Shown piece by piece: positions 45,535 to 54,641 of a DNA stretch of 64,000 nt. The DNA lies in NCBI RefSeq assembly GCF_007991215.1, contig NZ_BJXX01000068.1, positions 1 to 64,000 of the forward strand, in the 5' to 3' direction. The position numbers were made by a program, and so were the translations under genes. A model generated the notes under the pieces. The model had not been told where the DNA came from. It did no database searches and saw only the letters and a list, made by a program, of their open reading frames with translations. Each line of letters opens with the position of its first letter. Position 1 is the first letter of the stretch. The stretch comes from Aneurinibacillus danicus. Its GTDB lineage: Bacteria; Bacillota; Bacilli; Aneurinibacillales; Aneurinibacillaceae.

Positions 45535-46302
45535 ATGGCGTGGGAGCAGGCAGTTCCGCTTATCGAACGGCTGAAGGTCACGACGGATGGCGGAAATGAG
45601 CTGGTTCGTGTTGCAAGCGTGCCGGAAGAGTTATCGTGTGTGGGACGGGGAACGGATGCGGCTGTTTTCGTGCATGCGAATCATCCCCGCTATGCATTTA
45701 AAGTATACGCGGTCGGCAGGGAAGAGAAGTTGAAAGACGAGGAAAGGGCGTATCGCATGTTGGGAGAAAATCCGTATTTCCCCCATTTTTACGGTAAAGG
45801 ACAGAATTTTATCGTACTAAGCTATGAGCAGGGCATGAATTTATACGACTGCCTGATAAGCGGCACATATATCCCAAGAAGTGTGGTTAAACAGGTGGAT
45901 GAGGCAATTGACTATGCACGTGAGCGGGGATTGAATCCACGGGATATCCATTTAAAAAATATTATTCTGCAGGACGGAGAGATAAAGTTAATCGACGTGT
46001 CGGAATACGTAAGGGAAGGCAATGACAGACGTTGGGAGCATTTGAAGGAAGGATATCGCCTCTTTTACCGTTTTATTTCTCACAAGAAAATTCCGCGTCC
46101 TGTGATTGAATTCGTTAAAAAGAGGTATGAGAAGCAGAAAGGCGCCGGATTTACGGTCAAATCATTTGGCTTTTCTTTGCTTCAGACAGGCGGCCGGTAT
46201 TTAATCAGTGAACGGGAAGTAGGAAAATGCTGTGCCGGTTTTCGGATGGGGAAGCGGCTGCAGAGCCGCTTCGGGTCGAGGACGTGTCGGAAGCAGGTAT
46301 GA
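45535..46302 (+). CDS. Protein-kinase-like (Bud32/YrzF-type) protein under Mn riboswitch
   Basis: 255 residues resembling small eukaryotic-type kinases of Bacillales. The glycine-rich loop is CVGRGTDAAVFVH, the ATP lysine is K56 in AFKVYA, the catalytic loop is NPRDIHLKNI (D137, N142), and the DFG-equivalent is LIDVSEY with metal-binding D154. The activation segment and C-lobe are short. The final about 35 residues are basic and Cys-containing. It is 40 bases downstream of the riboswitch terminator, with GGGAGG before ATG, and no other gene follows, so it is the only visible target of the riboswitch. Substrate unknown. Confidence 0.75.
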   Translation: MAWEQAVPLIERLKVTTDGGNELVRVASVPEELSCVGRGTDAAVFVHANHPRYAFKVYAVGREEKLKDEERAYRMLGENPYFPHFYGKGQNFIVLSYEQGMNLYDCLISGTYIPRSVVKQVDEAIDYARERGLNPRDIHLKNIILQDGEIKLIDVSEYVREGNDRRWEHLKEGYRLFYRFISHKKIPRPVIEFVKKRYEKQKGAGFTVKSFGFSLLQTGGRYLISEREVGKCCAGFRMGKRLQSRFGSRTCRKQV

Positions 46303-46357
46303 TGTTTACCGTAAACATCGCATTCTATAAAGGCTTAAGCCCGAACAGGGCGCATAA

Positions 46358-46388
46358 AAAAGGTGGCTTCCATATACGGAAGCCACCG
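46358..46388 (-). terminator. Terminator after the 31-residue membrane peptide gene
   Basis: GGTGGCTTCC (46362-46371) and GGAAGCCACC (46378-46387) form a perfect 10-bp stem. The T tract is on the minus strand; it may also stop the kinase transcript. Confidence 0.75.
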
Positions 46389-46406
46389 CATTTATTGTTA
46401 CAGGGA

Positions 46407-46502
46407 TTAAATCTGGGAGATTCCCAGACAGATAAGAATATAGACTGATATAACAAGTGACATGGTCATATAAAGTGTAAATGCTGATTTCCATCGATCC
46501 AT
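46407..46502 (-). CDS. 31-residue single-pass membrane peptide
   Basis: ATG 46502 follows GCGGGGAATTAAG and encodes MDRWKSAFTLYMTMSLVIS then VYILICLGISQI: a basic start and one hydrophobic helix. Its stop lies about 20 bases before a strong minus-strand terminator, which makes a real small gene likely. Function unknown; it could be a small-membrane-protein regulator. Confidence 0.5.
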   Translation of the reverse strand: MDRWKSAFTLYMTMSLVISVYILICLGISQI

Positions 46503-46706
46503 CTTAATTCCCCGCCTTACTCAATCATTTGCACTATTTTATTATAGTGAGATTATATAAGACGGTCTAGCACAAACTTTCAAGAAATTTATAGATTTTT
46601 AATTCTAAATTTTCTGTTTCTGTTACTGTTCTTCTGCTTATGCGTACAGGTAAGGTAAGTATCACCGACTTTTGACAAAGAAGGCCTTAAGTTATAGGGA
46701 AGTATT

Positions 46707-49592
46707 TCAGATGTTAATGTTATATTCTTTTAGTTTGCGATAGAGTGTGGGGCGAGAAATACCTAATTCTTTAGCGGTCTTACTAATATTGCCCTTTCTC
46801 TTTATTAGTTCTTGTAATAGATAATTTCGATTTAAGATTTTATTATTTTGTTTAATTTGTTTAACATTATCCGGTAATGCATTTGAAATACTTAGCTCAT
46901 GTTCAACTTCAGTACTTCCTGTTATTTTTTGTAACACGTATTGAGGTAAGTGTTCAACTGTAATTGTAGGAGAATTATCTGCAATATAAAACGCTCTTTC
47001 TATTACATTATTTAATTCACGAATATTTCCTTTCCAATTGTGATTCATAAGAACTTCTAACGCTTCTACAGTTAAGTTTTTAGTTGCCGATTGACTATTA
47101 TAAGATAGGTCTTTTAAAAAGTGGGAAACTAATAGGGGAATATCATCAGTTCGCTCTCGTAAAGGCATCAATTCTATAGTGAAAACATTGAGTCTGTAAA
47201 ATAAATCACTGCGAAATGAACCTTTATATGCAATTTCTTGGTTTAGATCCTTATTCGTCGCTGCAATGATTCGAACGTCTATGGGGATGGCTTTGTGCCC
47301 CCCAACGCGAATGACCTCTTTTTCTTGAAGAACACGCAAAAGAGTCGCTTGCAATTCGATAGGCATATCTCCAATTTCGTCTAAGAATAATGTACCTCCG
47401 TTTGCTACCTCAAACTTACCCGGATTGCCCCCTTTTTTTGCCCCTGTAAAAGCACCCTCTTCGTATCCGAATAATTCCGCATTGATTAAATCACGAGAAA
47501 TAGCTGCACAATTTACAGCAACAAATGGTTTATTATGACGCTCACTTTCGTTATGAATGGCTCTAGCGAACAATTCTTTGCCCGTTCCGCTTTCACCTAA
47601 TATTAAAACGTTCGCGCTTGTTTTGGATGCAGATTTAGCAAGAGAAACGACTTTAAGAAATTTTTCATTAGCTCCAACGAGATCTGAAGTTAATAATTTA
47701 TTTTTGTTCCTGATACTGATAGTGGAACTTTTATGGCTTAGTTGTTTTATATACAGATATGTGTAAGGTTTGGAATGTATAATTCTTATTTCATATAGTT
47801 CCCCTGAGTACCCTCTTTTCAGCAGTGAGGTGGTTTCTTCTTCGTTAATACGTAATGCATCAGCTATAATGGTATCTATGAAATCACGATGATGATTATA
47901 TAATATATGGGCACGCTCATTTTTAAAAATAATATTTTGATCTTGTATAATAAATAGGCTATCCGCGATATATTGAGATACATCTTGCATGAAACGGTTA
48001 CTGGCTTCTAATTTTTTTTGGTTCTCAGAAAAATCAACGCAATATTTTACGATTTGAGAAAGGTACCCGATTAATAGATCGGTATGCGAAAGATGAACAT
48101 GATTACTAAAAACCCCTAATACGCCATGAAACGGAATTCCCTCTCCCTTAATTGGTACCCCTATCGAAATCCAATCATCTAATTCATCTTCATTATGTTC
48201 TTTCCCTGAAACAAATGAAATGGTCTGCGATTTAAAAGATAAAATGACACCTGTATTATCCATTTTCGGCAGGTTTTTTATATTTTCTCCTTTATTTATT
48301 TGATTCACTAGCATTGGTGAGATGACAGTATCATTGCAAAATTTATCAAGTAAAAACCCATCGTAGTCAAATAATAAAAATGAACAAGGAAGAAATTGAG
48401 TTGCTTTTTTTAATTCATAAATGAGCGGTTCAAAATAAACAAGCTTCTTTTGTAAGTCTTCTTCCGTCAGAATGTTTTTTCTATCGGTTACTACAGTGTT
48501 TTTCTTTAAAAAAGGGATAGGGGGGATAGGATGTTCTGACTCCCAAATAATATCAAACTGCCCATGCTGATTTACTTGTCCAATTCTCGAATGTAACCAT
48601 AAATGCTGATTCTTAGGGTCCACCTTAATTTTCCCCTGAGGTGCTTCAAAAGTTAAGCCCGGCAGATGATAACGCAATGAATCCGTATCCATTTTTTTAG
48701 ATTTTTTGAGTGCTTCTGCTAGCAAAATTATGCTATTATAGGCGTTTTCCATTGCAGAACTAATATTATCCGTTCCGTATGTTCGACGATATTGTGTTAT
48801 AAATTCTTGATTTGCTTTTGACTTTATGGTGTTAAAGTAGGGGAAGCAAGAATAATGCCCTCTAGCATAGGGAGTTTGTATAGCTGTAATTTCTGTTTCG
48901 GCAGTTATTGAACTTGCTATCGGTTGTTTCAATCCATACTGATGAAATTGTTGGTAAAATGCGACTGCACTATCTCCAACAAGTGTGGAGAAAATCACAT
49001 CGGGATTGAGCTGTTGGATTTCTTTTAAGTACTTGTGATATCTTTGATTACCTAAACTCGAATAATTTTCACCTGCAATCATTCCATTATGTGACTCTAG
49101 TAAATAACGAATGTATCTGTTTATTTCACGTGGATAAACATAGTCTGATCCAATTAGGTAAAAGGATTTTCCCAGGTTTTCAATTATCCAGGGAATAAAG
49201 TGAGAAAGCTGCTGGTTAGGCGTGGAGCCACAATAAACGATATTTCGGTGTTGCTCTTCTCCTTCATATTGAGTTGGATAAAGTAATAATGAATCGTATT
49301 TCTCCAGTACGGGTATAACCATCTTTCGACAGGCTGAAGTGTAGAGGCCAACTAACGTTACTACTTGATCGGATAGAATTAGCTTTTCTGATTTTTTAGC
49401 GGCTAAATAAGGATCAGATGCAATATCTTCCACAATTGGTACCAGACGTTTCCCGTTTATCCCTCCTGTATCATTAATTTGTTTAATGGCCAAAAGACAC
49501 GCCTGATATTGTCCTCGTTCTGTTATTCCCGTTGTTCCGGTCAGGGAGAATAAAATGCCTATCTTAATATCCTTAAGGTTGTTCTTGTACAT
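46707..49592 (-). CDS. Amide-binding (AmiC/UrtA-like) domain fused to a sigma-54 activator
   Basis: 961 residues in one polypeptide. Residues 5-360 form a type I periplasmic-binding fold of the AmiC/UrtA family ([31 protein letters not shown]) without signal peptide, so the sensor is cytoplasmic. About 380-525 is GAF-like and 530-620 PAS-like. 635-875 is the AAA+ domain with Walker A GESGTGKE (666-673), GAFTGA (713-718), Walker [10 protein letters not shown] (734-742) and NIREL. The C-terminus has a Fis-type helix-turn-helix (about 925-958). In Pseudomonas AmiC senses amides and inhibits the separate AmiR; here sensing and activation are joined. It is divergent from a nitrile/amide operon whose promoter is -24/-12, its obvious target. 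Confidence 0.9.
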   Translation of the reverse strand: MYKNNLKDIKIGILFSLTGTTGITERGQYQACLLAIKQINDTGGINGKRLVPIVEDIASDPYLAAKKSEKLILSDQVVTLVGLYTSACRKMVIPVLEKYDSLLLYPTQYEGEEQHRNIVYCGSTPNQQLSHFIPWIIENLGKSFYLIGSDYVYPREINRYIRYLLESHNGMIAGENYSSLGNQRYHKYLKEIQQLNPDVIFSTLVGDSAVAFYQQFHQYGLKQPIASSITAETEITAIQTPYARGHYSCFPYFNTIKSKANQEFITQYRRTYGTDNISSAMENAYNSIILLAEALKKSKKMDTDSLRYHLPGLTFEAPQGKIKVDPKNQHLWLHSRIGQVNQHGQFDIIWESEHPIPPIPFLKKNTVVTDRKNILTEEDLQKKLVYFEPLIYELKKATQFLPCSFLLFDYDGFLLDKFCNDTVISPMLVNQINKGENIKNLPKMDNTGVILSFKSQTISFVSGKEHNEDELDDWISIGVPIKGEGIPFHGVLGVFSNHVHLSHTDLLIGYLSQIVKYCVDFSENQKKLEASNRFMQDVSQYIADSLFIIQDQNIIFKNERAHILYNHHRDFIDTIIADALRINEEETTSLLKRGYSGELYEIRIIHSKPYTYLYIKQLSHKSSTISIRNKNKLLTSDLVGANEKFLKVVSLAKSASKTSANVLILGESGTGKELFARAIHNESERHNKPFVAVNCAAISRDLINAELFGYEEGAFTGAKKGGNPGKFEVANGGTLFLDEIGDMPIELQATLLRVLQEKEVIRVGGHKAIPIDVRIIAATNKDLNQEIAYKGSFRSDLFYRLNVFTIELMPLRERTDDIPLLVSHFLKDLSYNSQSATKNLTVEALEVLMNHNWKGNIRELNNVIERAFYIADNSPTITVEHLPQYVLQKITGSTEVEHELSISNALPDNVKQIKQNNKILNRNYLLQELIKRKGNISKTAKELGISRPTLYRKLKEYNINI

Positions 49593-49665
49593 ATTCTATC
49601 CCCTTCCCATATTTTATGAAAATTAAAAAGTGTTAAAAAACTGTAAAACGATGCTGCACTTGATG

Positions 49666-49701
49666 TTACAATTTGTTTACACCATTCTAATACAATTGTA
49701 A
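49666..49701. promoter_or_regulatory. Possible upstream activator site of the nitrile operon
   Basis: TTACAATTTGT (49666-49676) is an imperfect inverted copy of ACAATTGTAA (49692-49701). It lies about 110-140 bases upstream of the -24 element, a usual distance for sigma-54 enhancers, and next to the regulator gene. Confidence 0.35.
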
Positions 49702-49807
49702 ATTATGATATTTGTTATTATACACAATATTTAAATAATTTTTACTAAGAATGCTTATTTAGCTGGTATGATCTTTCTTCCAGTAAAATTTTTGGCTGGT
49801 TTTTTGG

Positions 49808-49824
49808 TTGGCACAACTCTTGCT
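49808..49824 (+). promoter_or_regulatory. Sigma-54 (-24/-12) promoter of the nitrile operon
   Basis: TTGGCACAACTCTTGCT matches TGGCAC-N5-TTGCA with GG (49810-49811) and GC (49822-49823) exactly ten bases apart. It would give a leader of about 200 bases before the TTG at 50039. The rest of the 49593-50038 gap holds only the enhancer-like repeat and a short leader frame. Confidence 0.88.
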
Positions 49825-49906
49825 TTACTAAATATTCAGAATGTTATTTTATCTTGATGGCGATGGGGCGCTCCTTCTTAAATTGTAATTATCGATGAGC
49901 ATAGTG

Positions 49907-50032
49907 AAAGGAGGTGAAATAAACGGGCAGGTATTCATGCACAAATTTTGGCCAGCAATGTCGGGGAACCATAACGGATACGTTCAGATTATCAAATTAG
50001 ACAATCTACAATTATTAATTCCAAGGGAGTGA
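49907..50032 (+). other. Short leader frame with a strong Shine-Dalgarno sequence
   Basis: AAAGGAGGTGA (49907-49917) is followed 19 bases later by ATG 49937, opening a 31-codon frame (MHKFWPAMSGNHNG...) ending in TGA at 50032, six bases before the TTG of the next gene. The spacing is too long for normal initiation, while GTG 49915 gives only GTG-AAA-TAA. It could be a leader peptide or a remnant. Confidence 0.25.
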
Positions 50033-50038
50033 GCAATT

Positions 50039-50227
50039 TTGGAACAAATGATTCGTACCGTTTTAGAGAAGAAAGGTATTCAGGTACCTGCACAAGATTA
50101 TCCTATTCTTGTAGCACAATGGGAATCAATTCTTGTTATGAAACAACATGCAACGAAGGCAAAGTTAAGAGATTTTGATATCGCATTATGCCATTCACTT
50201 AAAGGAGGTACGTTGAATGAAGCGTGA
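50039..50227 (+). CDS. Small AtzG/GatC-like partner of the signature amidase
   Basis: 62 residues from TTG 50039, with AAGGGAGTGAG upstream, starting MEQMIRTVLEKKGIQVPAQD and continuing YPILVAQWESILVMKQ. Length, helical character and position before an amidase with 11-base overlap resemble AtzG-type (DUF4089) or GatC-like subunits that wrap around amidase-signature enzymes and aid their stability. Sequence similarity is weak by eye, so the assignment rests mainly on context. Confidence 0.6.
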   Translation: MEQMIRTVLEKKGIQVPAQDYPILVAQWESILVMKQHATKAKLRDFDIALCHSLKGGTLNEA

Positions 50228-51647
50228 ACTAGCAGCTAAATCAATAGAAGAACTGGCACCACTCCTTCGTGACAGGGAAGTTTCTCCTGTAGAAATCACA
50301 GAAGCTGTTATTCATCAAACGGAAACCTATAACAAACAAATTAATGCGTACATCAAGATAGATGCAGATGCAGCTATGGTAGCTGCTAAAAATGCTGAGA
50401 AAGAAATTATGGATGGTAAATACCGTGGTCCACTTCACGGCATTCCGATGGCGCTTAAAGATATTTTTTATTTTAAAAATGAAGTTGCAACAATGGGATC
50501 GAAAATTCACAAAGACTTCGTTCCGTCGTATGATGCAACAGTTGTTGAAAAATTAAAGGAAGCAGGAGTTGTCTTCACAGGGAAGTTAAATATGCATGAA
50601 TACGCCTGGGGAGCAACAACGAATAATCCGCATTTTGGTCCATGCCGTAATCCGTGGAATTTAGAAAAAATCCCAGGCGGATCAAGCGGTGGTTCTGGTG
50701 CTGCTGTAGCAGCTGATATGACAATCGCTTCCCTTGGTACTGATACAGGAGGATCAATCCGAATTCCTGCTTCCGCATGTGGAATTATAGGACTTAAACC
50801 TACACATGGACGGGTTAGTAAATATGGTTGCTTCCCATTGGCGTGGTCATTGGATCACATTGGTCCGATGACAAAAACCGTAAGAGATGCAGCTATTATG
50901 TTAGAGATTATTGCAGGATACGACGATAAAGATCCGACTTGCATAAATATCCCTACTACCTCCTATACATCCGCATTAAATGGCGATGTGAGCAAACTTG
51001 TTATTGGTATTAATGAAAGCTATTTCTTCCGTGATGTAGATTTAGATGTTGAAAAAAATGTTCGTCAAGGAATTCGATTATTAGAAGAAATGGGCGCTAG
51101 AGTGGTAACTGTAGACATTCCTGCACTCGAATATGCAGAACTAGCAGAAATGATAACCATCACATCAGAGGCCAGCGCTATTCATCATCAAAATTTAATT
51201 GAGCGATCGCAAGATTTTGGAGATGATGTGCGAGTTTTACTTGAATTCGGGGAGCTTTTTTCAGCTGTAGACTATCTACAAGCTCAACAAATCCGACACC
51301 AATTAGATCTTGATTTCAGAAAGGCATTCCAAAGTGTCGATGTCTTGATTACACCTACACTTCCGTTTACTCCTCCGTCTATTGGACAGGATACACTGAC
51401 ACTTAATGGGAAAGAAGTTAACTTTTTAGATCATGTTATCCGGTTTACGGGCCCTGAAAATATTACTGGATTACCTGCGATTAGTATTCCATGTGGATTT
51501 AGTAATGGAATGCCAGTTGGACTACAAATTATTGGTCCGGCATTTAAAGAAGATGTTATTTTAAACGTGGCTTATGCAATTGAACAAACAAATCTGATGA
51601 AAAGCAAGAAACCTGACTTAAGTAAAACTGAAAATACATCTATGTAA
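50217..51647 (+). CDS. Amidase signature family hydrolase (GatA/AtzE-like)
   Basis: 476 residues with the Ser-cisSer-Lys triad at K81 (ALKDIF), S156 (PGGSSGGSGAAVAAD) and S180 (GTDTGGSIRIPA), in the same spacing as GatA (79/154/178). The core also has GLKPTHGRVSKYG. It likely hydrolyses an amide to acid and ammonia. A true tRNA amidotransferase is unlikely because gatB is absent and the gene sits in a nitrile cluster. It overlaps the small upstream gene, so the two are probably translated together. It complements the nitrilase-type amidase downstream, perhaps with different substrates. Confidence 0.88.
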   Translation: MKRELAAKSIEELAPLLRDREVSPVEITEAVIHQTETYNKQINAYIKIDADAAMVAAKNAEKEIMDGKYRGPLHGIPMALKDIFYFKNEVATMGSKIHKDFVPSYDATVVEKLKEAGVVFTGKLNMHEYAWGATTNNPHFGPCRNPWNLEKIPGGSSGGSGAAVAADMTIASLGTDTGGSIRIPASACGIIGLKPTHGRVSKYGCFPLAWSLDHIGPMTKTVRDAAIMLEIIAGYDDKDPTCINIPTTSYTSALNGDVSKLVIGINESYFFRDVDLDVEKNVRQGIRLLEEMGARVVTVDIPALEYAELAEMITITSEASAIHHQNLIERSQDFGDDVRVLLEFGELFSAVDYLQAQQIRHQLDLDFRKAFQSVDVLITPTLPFTPPSIGQDTLTLNGKEVNFLDHVIRFTGPENITGLPAISIPCGFSNGMPVGLQIIGPAFKEDVILNVAYAIEQTNLMKSKKPDLSKTENTSM

Positions 51648-51729
51648 CATCGATTTTGCTTTAATCACTAAGCAACAAGAGAGTACCTGCTCTTATGTCT
51701 ACATATAACTGAAGGGAGATGAAATACAA

Positions 51730-52407
51730 ATGAACGGTATTCACGATGTTGGAGGTATGGATGGATTAGGGGAAATTGTTCGTGTGGAAAACGAGCCTTA
51801 CTTCTATAAGGATTGGGAAAGGATTGCTTTCGGGCTTCTGGTTGGAACGGCAGGACAAGGATTATTGAACCTTGATGAATTCAGGCATGGCATTGAACGA
51901 ATGCATCCAGCGGACTATCTGACTTCAGGATATTATGGTCATTGGATTGCAACCATCGCAACAAATTTAGTAGAAAAGGGAGTATTGGACGCCGAAGAAC
52001 TCGAAGCTCGAACACAAACTTTCCTTATGGAACCGGATACAAAAGTACCACGCCGTGAGGATCCGAAATTAGTGAACCTTGTAGAACAAGTCATGAGAGT
52101 TGGCGTGTCTCCGGTCCGCGACATATCATCTCCTCCCCGGTTTGAGGTGGGAGAGAGAATAAAGACAAGAAACTTTCACCCATCCGGTCATACAAGATTC
52201 CCTCGTTATGTCCGTGATAAGTATGGTGTCATCGATACGGTGTATGGGGCCCATGTTTTCCCTGATGATAGCGCTCATGGAAGAGGAGAAAACCCGCAAT
52301 ATCTTTATCGCGTACGTTTTGAGGCCGAAGAATTATGGGGAGTAAAGCAGAAGGATGCAGTCTATGTCGATCTTTGGGAAAGTTATTTGGAACCTGCTTC
52401 ACACTAA
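51730..52407 (+). CDS. nthB: Nitrile hydratase beta subunit
   Basis: 225 residues starting [18 protein letters not shown], the conserved opening of nitrile hydratase beta subunits, with [12 protein letters not shown] and, in the C-terminal SH3-like part, [19 protein letters not shown] and [10 protein letters not shown]. Two beta Arg residues that touch the metal centre are expected in the HWI and R-rich segments. With alpha it forms the cobalt enzyme converting nitriles to amides. GGGAG precedes the ATG. Beta-before-alpha order is typical of cobalt-type operons. Confidence 0.96.
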   Translation: MNGIHDVGGMDGLGEIVRVENEPYFYKDWERIAFGLLVGTAGQGLLNLDEFRHGIERMHPADYLTSGYYGHWIATIATNLVEKGVLDAEELEARTQTFLMEPDTKVPRREDPKLVNLVEQVMRVGVSPVRDISSPPRFEVGERIKTRNFHPSGHTRFPRYVRDKYGVIDTVYGAHVFPDDSAHGRGENPQYLYRVRFEAEELWGVKQKDAVYVDLWESYLEPASH

Positions 52408-52431
52408 TAGTTTGTAAAGGAGGAGTTTATT

Positions 52432-53058
52432 ATGACTACTGATCACAAAGGGCATCACCATCCACATCCGGAATCGTTTTGGTCGGCACGGGCAAAAGCT
52501 CTCGAATCACTACTTATCGAGAAGGGACTCCTTTCCTCTGACGCGATCGACAGGGTTGTCCAACATTACGAACATGAACTTGGACCGATGCACGGAGCCA
52601 AGGTCGTCGCTAAGGCTTGGACAGATCCCGCTTTCAAACAAAGATTGCTAGAGGATTCAGAGGCTGTATTACAGGAACTCGGATATTTTGGTCTGCAGGG
52701 AGAACATATCAAGGTAGTGGAAAATACGGATACTGTACACAATGTGGTGGTCTGCACCCTATGTTCATGCTATCCCTGGCCCTTGCTTGGTTTACCGCCT
52801 GCGTGGTACAAAGAACCGGCCTACCGGTCTCGGGTTGTCAAAGAGCCAAGAGAGGTACTGCGGGAATTTGGTGTAGACTTGCCCGATACAGTAGAAATCC
52901 GGGTATGGGACAGCAGTTCAGAAGTACGGTTTATGGTATTACCGCAAAGACCTGCAGGTACGGAAGGAATGACGGAGGAGGAACTTGCAGAAATCGTTAC
53001 GCGAGATTCCATGATTGGTGTCGCCACAGTACAGCCGCCTACGGCTACTGTGAGATAG
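52432..53058 (+). CDS. nthA: Nitrile hydratase alpha subunit, cobalt type
   Basis: 208 residues with the metal-claw motif [11 protein letters not shown]108, C111, S112 and C113 hold the metal. Thr at position 109 (CTLCSC) marks the cobalt form; the iron form has Ser. Two of these Cys are oxidised in the mature enzyme. The N-terminus carries HKGHHHPHP, His-rich and perhaps helpful for metal loading. RBS AAAGGAGG. Its need for cobalt explains the linked accessory protein and the second cbiMNQO. Confidence 0.97.
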   Translation: MTTDHKGHHHPHPESFWSARAKALESLLIEKGLLSSDAIDRVVQHYEHELGPMHGAKVVAKAWTDPAFKQRLLEDSEAVLQELGYFGLQGEHIKVVENTDTVHNVVVCTLCSCYPWPLLGLPPAWYKEPAYRSRVVKEPREVLREFGVDLPDTVEIRVWDSSSEVRFMVLPQRPAGTEGMTEEELAEIVTRDSMIGVATVQPPTATVR

Positions 53059-53068
53059 GAGGAACCCT

Positions 53069-53443
53069 ATGAAAAATTGTGAGAGTAATTCTGTTGATTC
53101 CATGATTGCGTATATGCCCGAGGCAGTCGCACCGCCCAGAAAAAACGGAGAATTAGAATTCCAAGAACCATGGGAAAGTCGCTCTTTTGGTATGGCTCTT
53201 GCTTTGTATGAGGAAAAGCATTTTACCTCATGGGAAGATTTCCGAAGTCGCTTGATCCAGCAGATCGCTGTATGGGAGACGGAGAACACTGATCATAAGG
53301 ATAACCCTGCCTGGAACTACTATGAGCACTGGCTGGCAGCCTTGGAGCGACTCGTGGTGGAAACAGGAATGGTAGACAAGCGTGACGTCGATATCCGTGC
53401 CAACGAATTTCTCGCTGGGAAACGTGATGAGGTTTTTTATTAA
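53069..53443 (+). CDS. Nitrile hydratase accessory/activator protein (P14K-type, beta-N-terminal-like)
   Basis: 124 residues similar to the N-terminal helical part of the beta subunit: PRKNGELEFQEPWESRSFGM, WEDFRSRLIQQIAVWE and YYEHWLAALERLVVE. Such small proteins (P14K, NhlE, P12K) act as self-subunit-swapping chaperones that load cobalt into the alpha subunit. It starts 10 bases after nthA, with GGAGG upstream. An inverted repeat follows the stop. Confidence 0.9.
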   Translation: MKNCESNSVDSMIAYMPEAVAPPRKNGELEFQEPWESRSFGMALALYEEKHFTSWEDFRSRLIQQIAVWETENTDHKDNPAWNYYEHWLAALERLVVETGMVDKRDVDIRANEFLAGKRDEVFY

Positions 53444-53454
53444 CAAAAAAGTAT

Positions 53455-53493
53455 GTAATAAATAGGACAACATTACGTTGTCCTATTTATTAC
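53455..53493 (+). repeat. Perfect 17-bp inverted repeat between nitrile hydratase and amidase genes
   Basis: GTAATAAATAGGACAAC (53455-53471), loop ATTAC, then its exact complement (53477-53493). No T tract follows. It may be an RNA processing or stability hairpin, a partial terminator, or an operator. Confidence 0.8.
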
Positions 53494-53521
53494 ACAAACA
53501 AAGAAGAAAGGAGTTTTTAGA

Positions 53522-54571
53522 ATGAGACATGGAGACATTTCTAGCAGTCATGACACAGTAGGCGTAGCGGTGGTTAATTACAAAATGCCACGTCTGCATA
53601 CCAGAGCGGAGGTGCTGGATAATTGCCGGAAAATTGCGGATATGATTGTAGGGATTAAGCAGGGATTACCGGGTATGGATCTCATTGTTTTTCCTGAGTA
53701 TAGCACGCACGGCATTATGTACGACGAACAAGAAATGTACGAAACAGCTTCCGCGATTCCGGGTGAGGAAACGGCCATTTTCGCGGAGGCTTGCCGAAAA
53801 GCCAATACATGGGGAGTATTCTCTTTAACTGGAGAAAGACACGAGGAGCACCCGAACAAAGCCCCTTATAACACCCTGATTCTGATGAACAATGAAGGGG
53901 AAATTGTTCAGAAATACCGTAAAATCATTCCCTGGTGCCCCATTGAGGGATGGTATCCAGGCGACTGTACGTATGTAGCCGAAGGACCGAAGGGCATTAA
54001 GGTGAGCCTCATCGTTTGCGATGACGGGAACTATCCTGAAATCTGGCGCGATTGCGCGATGAAAGGCGCGGAGCTTATTGTTAGATGTCAGGGCTACATG
54101 TATCCAGCCAAAGAACAACAAATTATGATGGCCAAAGCTATGGCATGGGCGAACAATACGTATGTGGCTGTAGCTAATGCGAGCGGTTTTGACGGCGTAT
54201 ATTCCTACTTTGGTCACTCCGCAATTATCGGTTTTGACGGTCGTACACTCGGGGAATGCGGAACAGAGGAGAACGGTGTTCAATATGCTGAGATTTCTGT
54301 TTCGCAAATCCGCGATTTCCGCCGTAACGCGCAGTCGCAAAACCATCTATTCAAGCTGCTTCATCGCGGCTATACCGGGCTGATTAATTCTGGAGAAGGT
54401 GATCGTGGCGTAGCTGAGTGTCCATTTGATTTCTATCGCACATGGGTACTCGATGCAGAGAAAGCGCGCGAGAATGTGGAGAAATTGACCCGTTCTACCG
54501 TGGGAACAGCCGAATGTCCAATATCGGGAATTCCTCATGAAGGAATAGAAAAGACCGCCGGTGCGAAGTAA
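53522..54571 (+). CDS. amiE: Aliphatic amidase AmiE (nitrilase superfamily)
   Basis: 349 residues with the catalytic tetrad of amidases: E59 (VFPEY), K134 (KYRKI), E142 (PIEGW) and C166 ([10 protein letters not shown]). It starts [20 protein letters not shown] as in AmiE of Pseudomonas and Geobacillus. It hydrolyses short aliphatic amides to acid and ammonia, so it uses the product of nitrile hydratase. RBS AAAGGAG. It is followed by the AmiB-like gene as in the Pseudomonas ami operon. Confidence 0.96.
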   Translation: MRHGDISSSHDTVGVAVVNYKMPRLHTRAEVLDNCRKIADMIVGIKQGLPGMDLIVFPEYSTHGIMYDEQEMYETASAIPGEETAIFAEACRKANTWGVFSLTGERHEEHPNKAPYNTLILMNNEGEIVQKYRKIIPWCPIEGWYPGDCTYVAEGPKGIKVSLIVCDDGNYPEIWRDCAMKGAELIVRCQGYMYPAKEQQIMMAKAMAWANNTYVAVANASGFDGVYSYFGHSAIIGFDGRTLGECGTEENGVQYAEISVSQIRDFRRNAQSQNHLFKLLHRGYTGLINSGEGDRGVAECPFDFYRTWVLDAEKARENVEKLTRSTVGTAECPISGIPHEGIEKTAGAK

Positions 54572-54589
54572 CGTAAAAAATGGGGGATA

Positions 54590-54636
54590 AGGTCAGGCAG
54601 GCACAGTTGCCTGACCTCCTCTGTAACCAGAGGAGG
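54590..54636 (+). promoter_or_regulatory. Two competing hairpins, the second hiding the amiB-like RBS
   Basis: Hairpin 1: AGGTCAGGCA (54590-54599) with TGCCTGACCT (54608-54617). Hairpin 2: CCTCCTCTG (54615-54623) with CAGAGGAGG (54628-54636), loop TAAC. The second contains the Shine-Dalgarno sequence GAGGAGG before ATG 54642. The two share bases 54615-54617, so they hinder each other. This suggests controlled or reduced translation of the next gene. Confidence 0.7.
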
Positions 54637-54641
54637 AGTAT

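Noticed and set aside
50217-51647. GatA subunit of tRNA amidotransferase
   Set aside because: The triad spacing is the same, but gatB is absent, and the gene lies in a sigma-54 nitrile operon, so a catabolic amidase is more likely.
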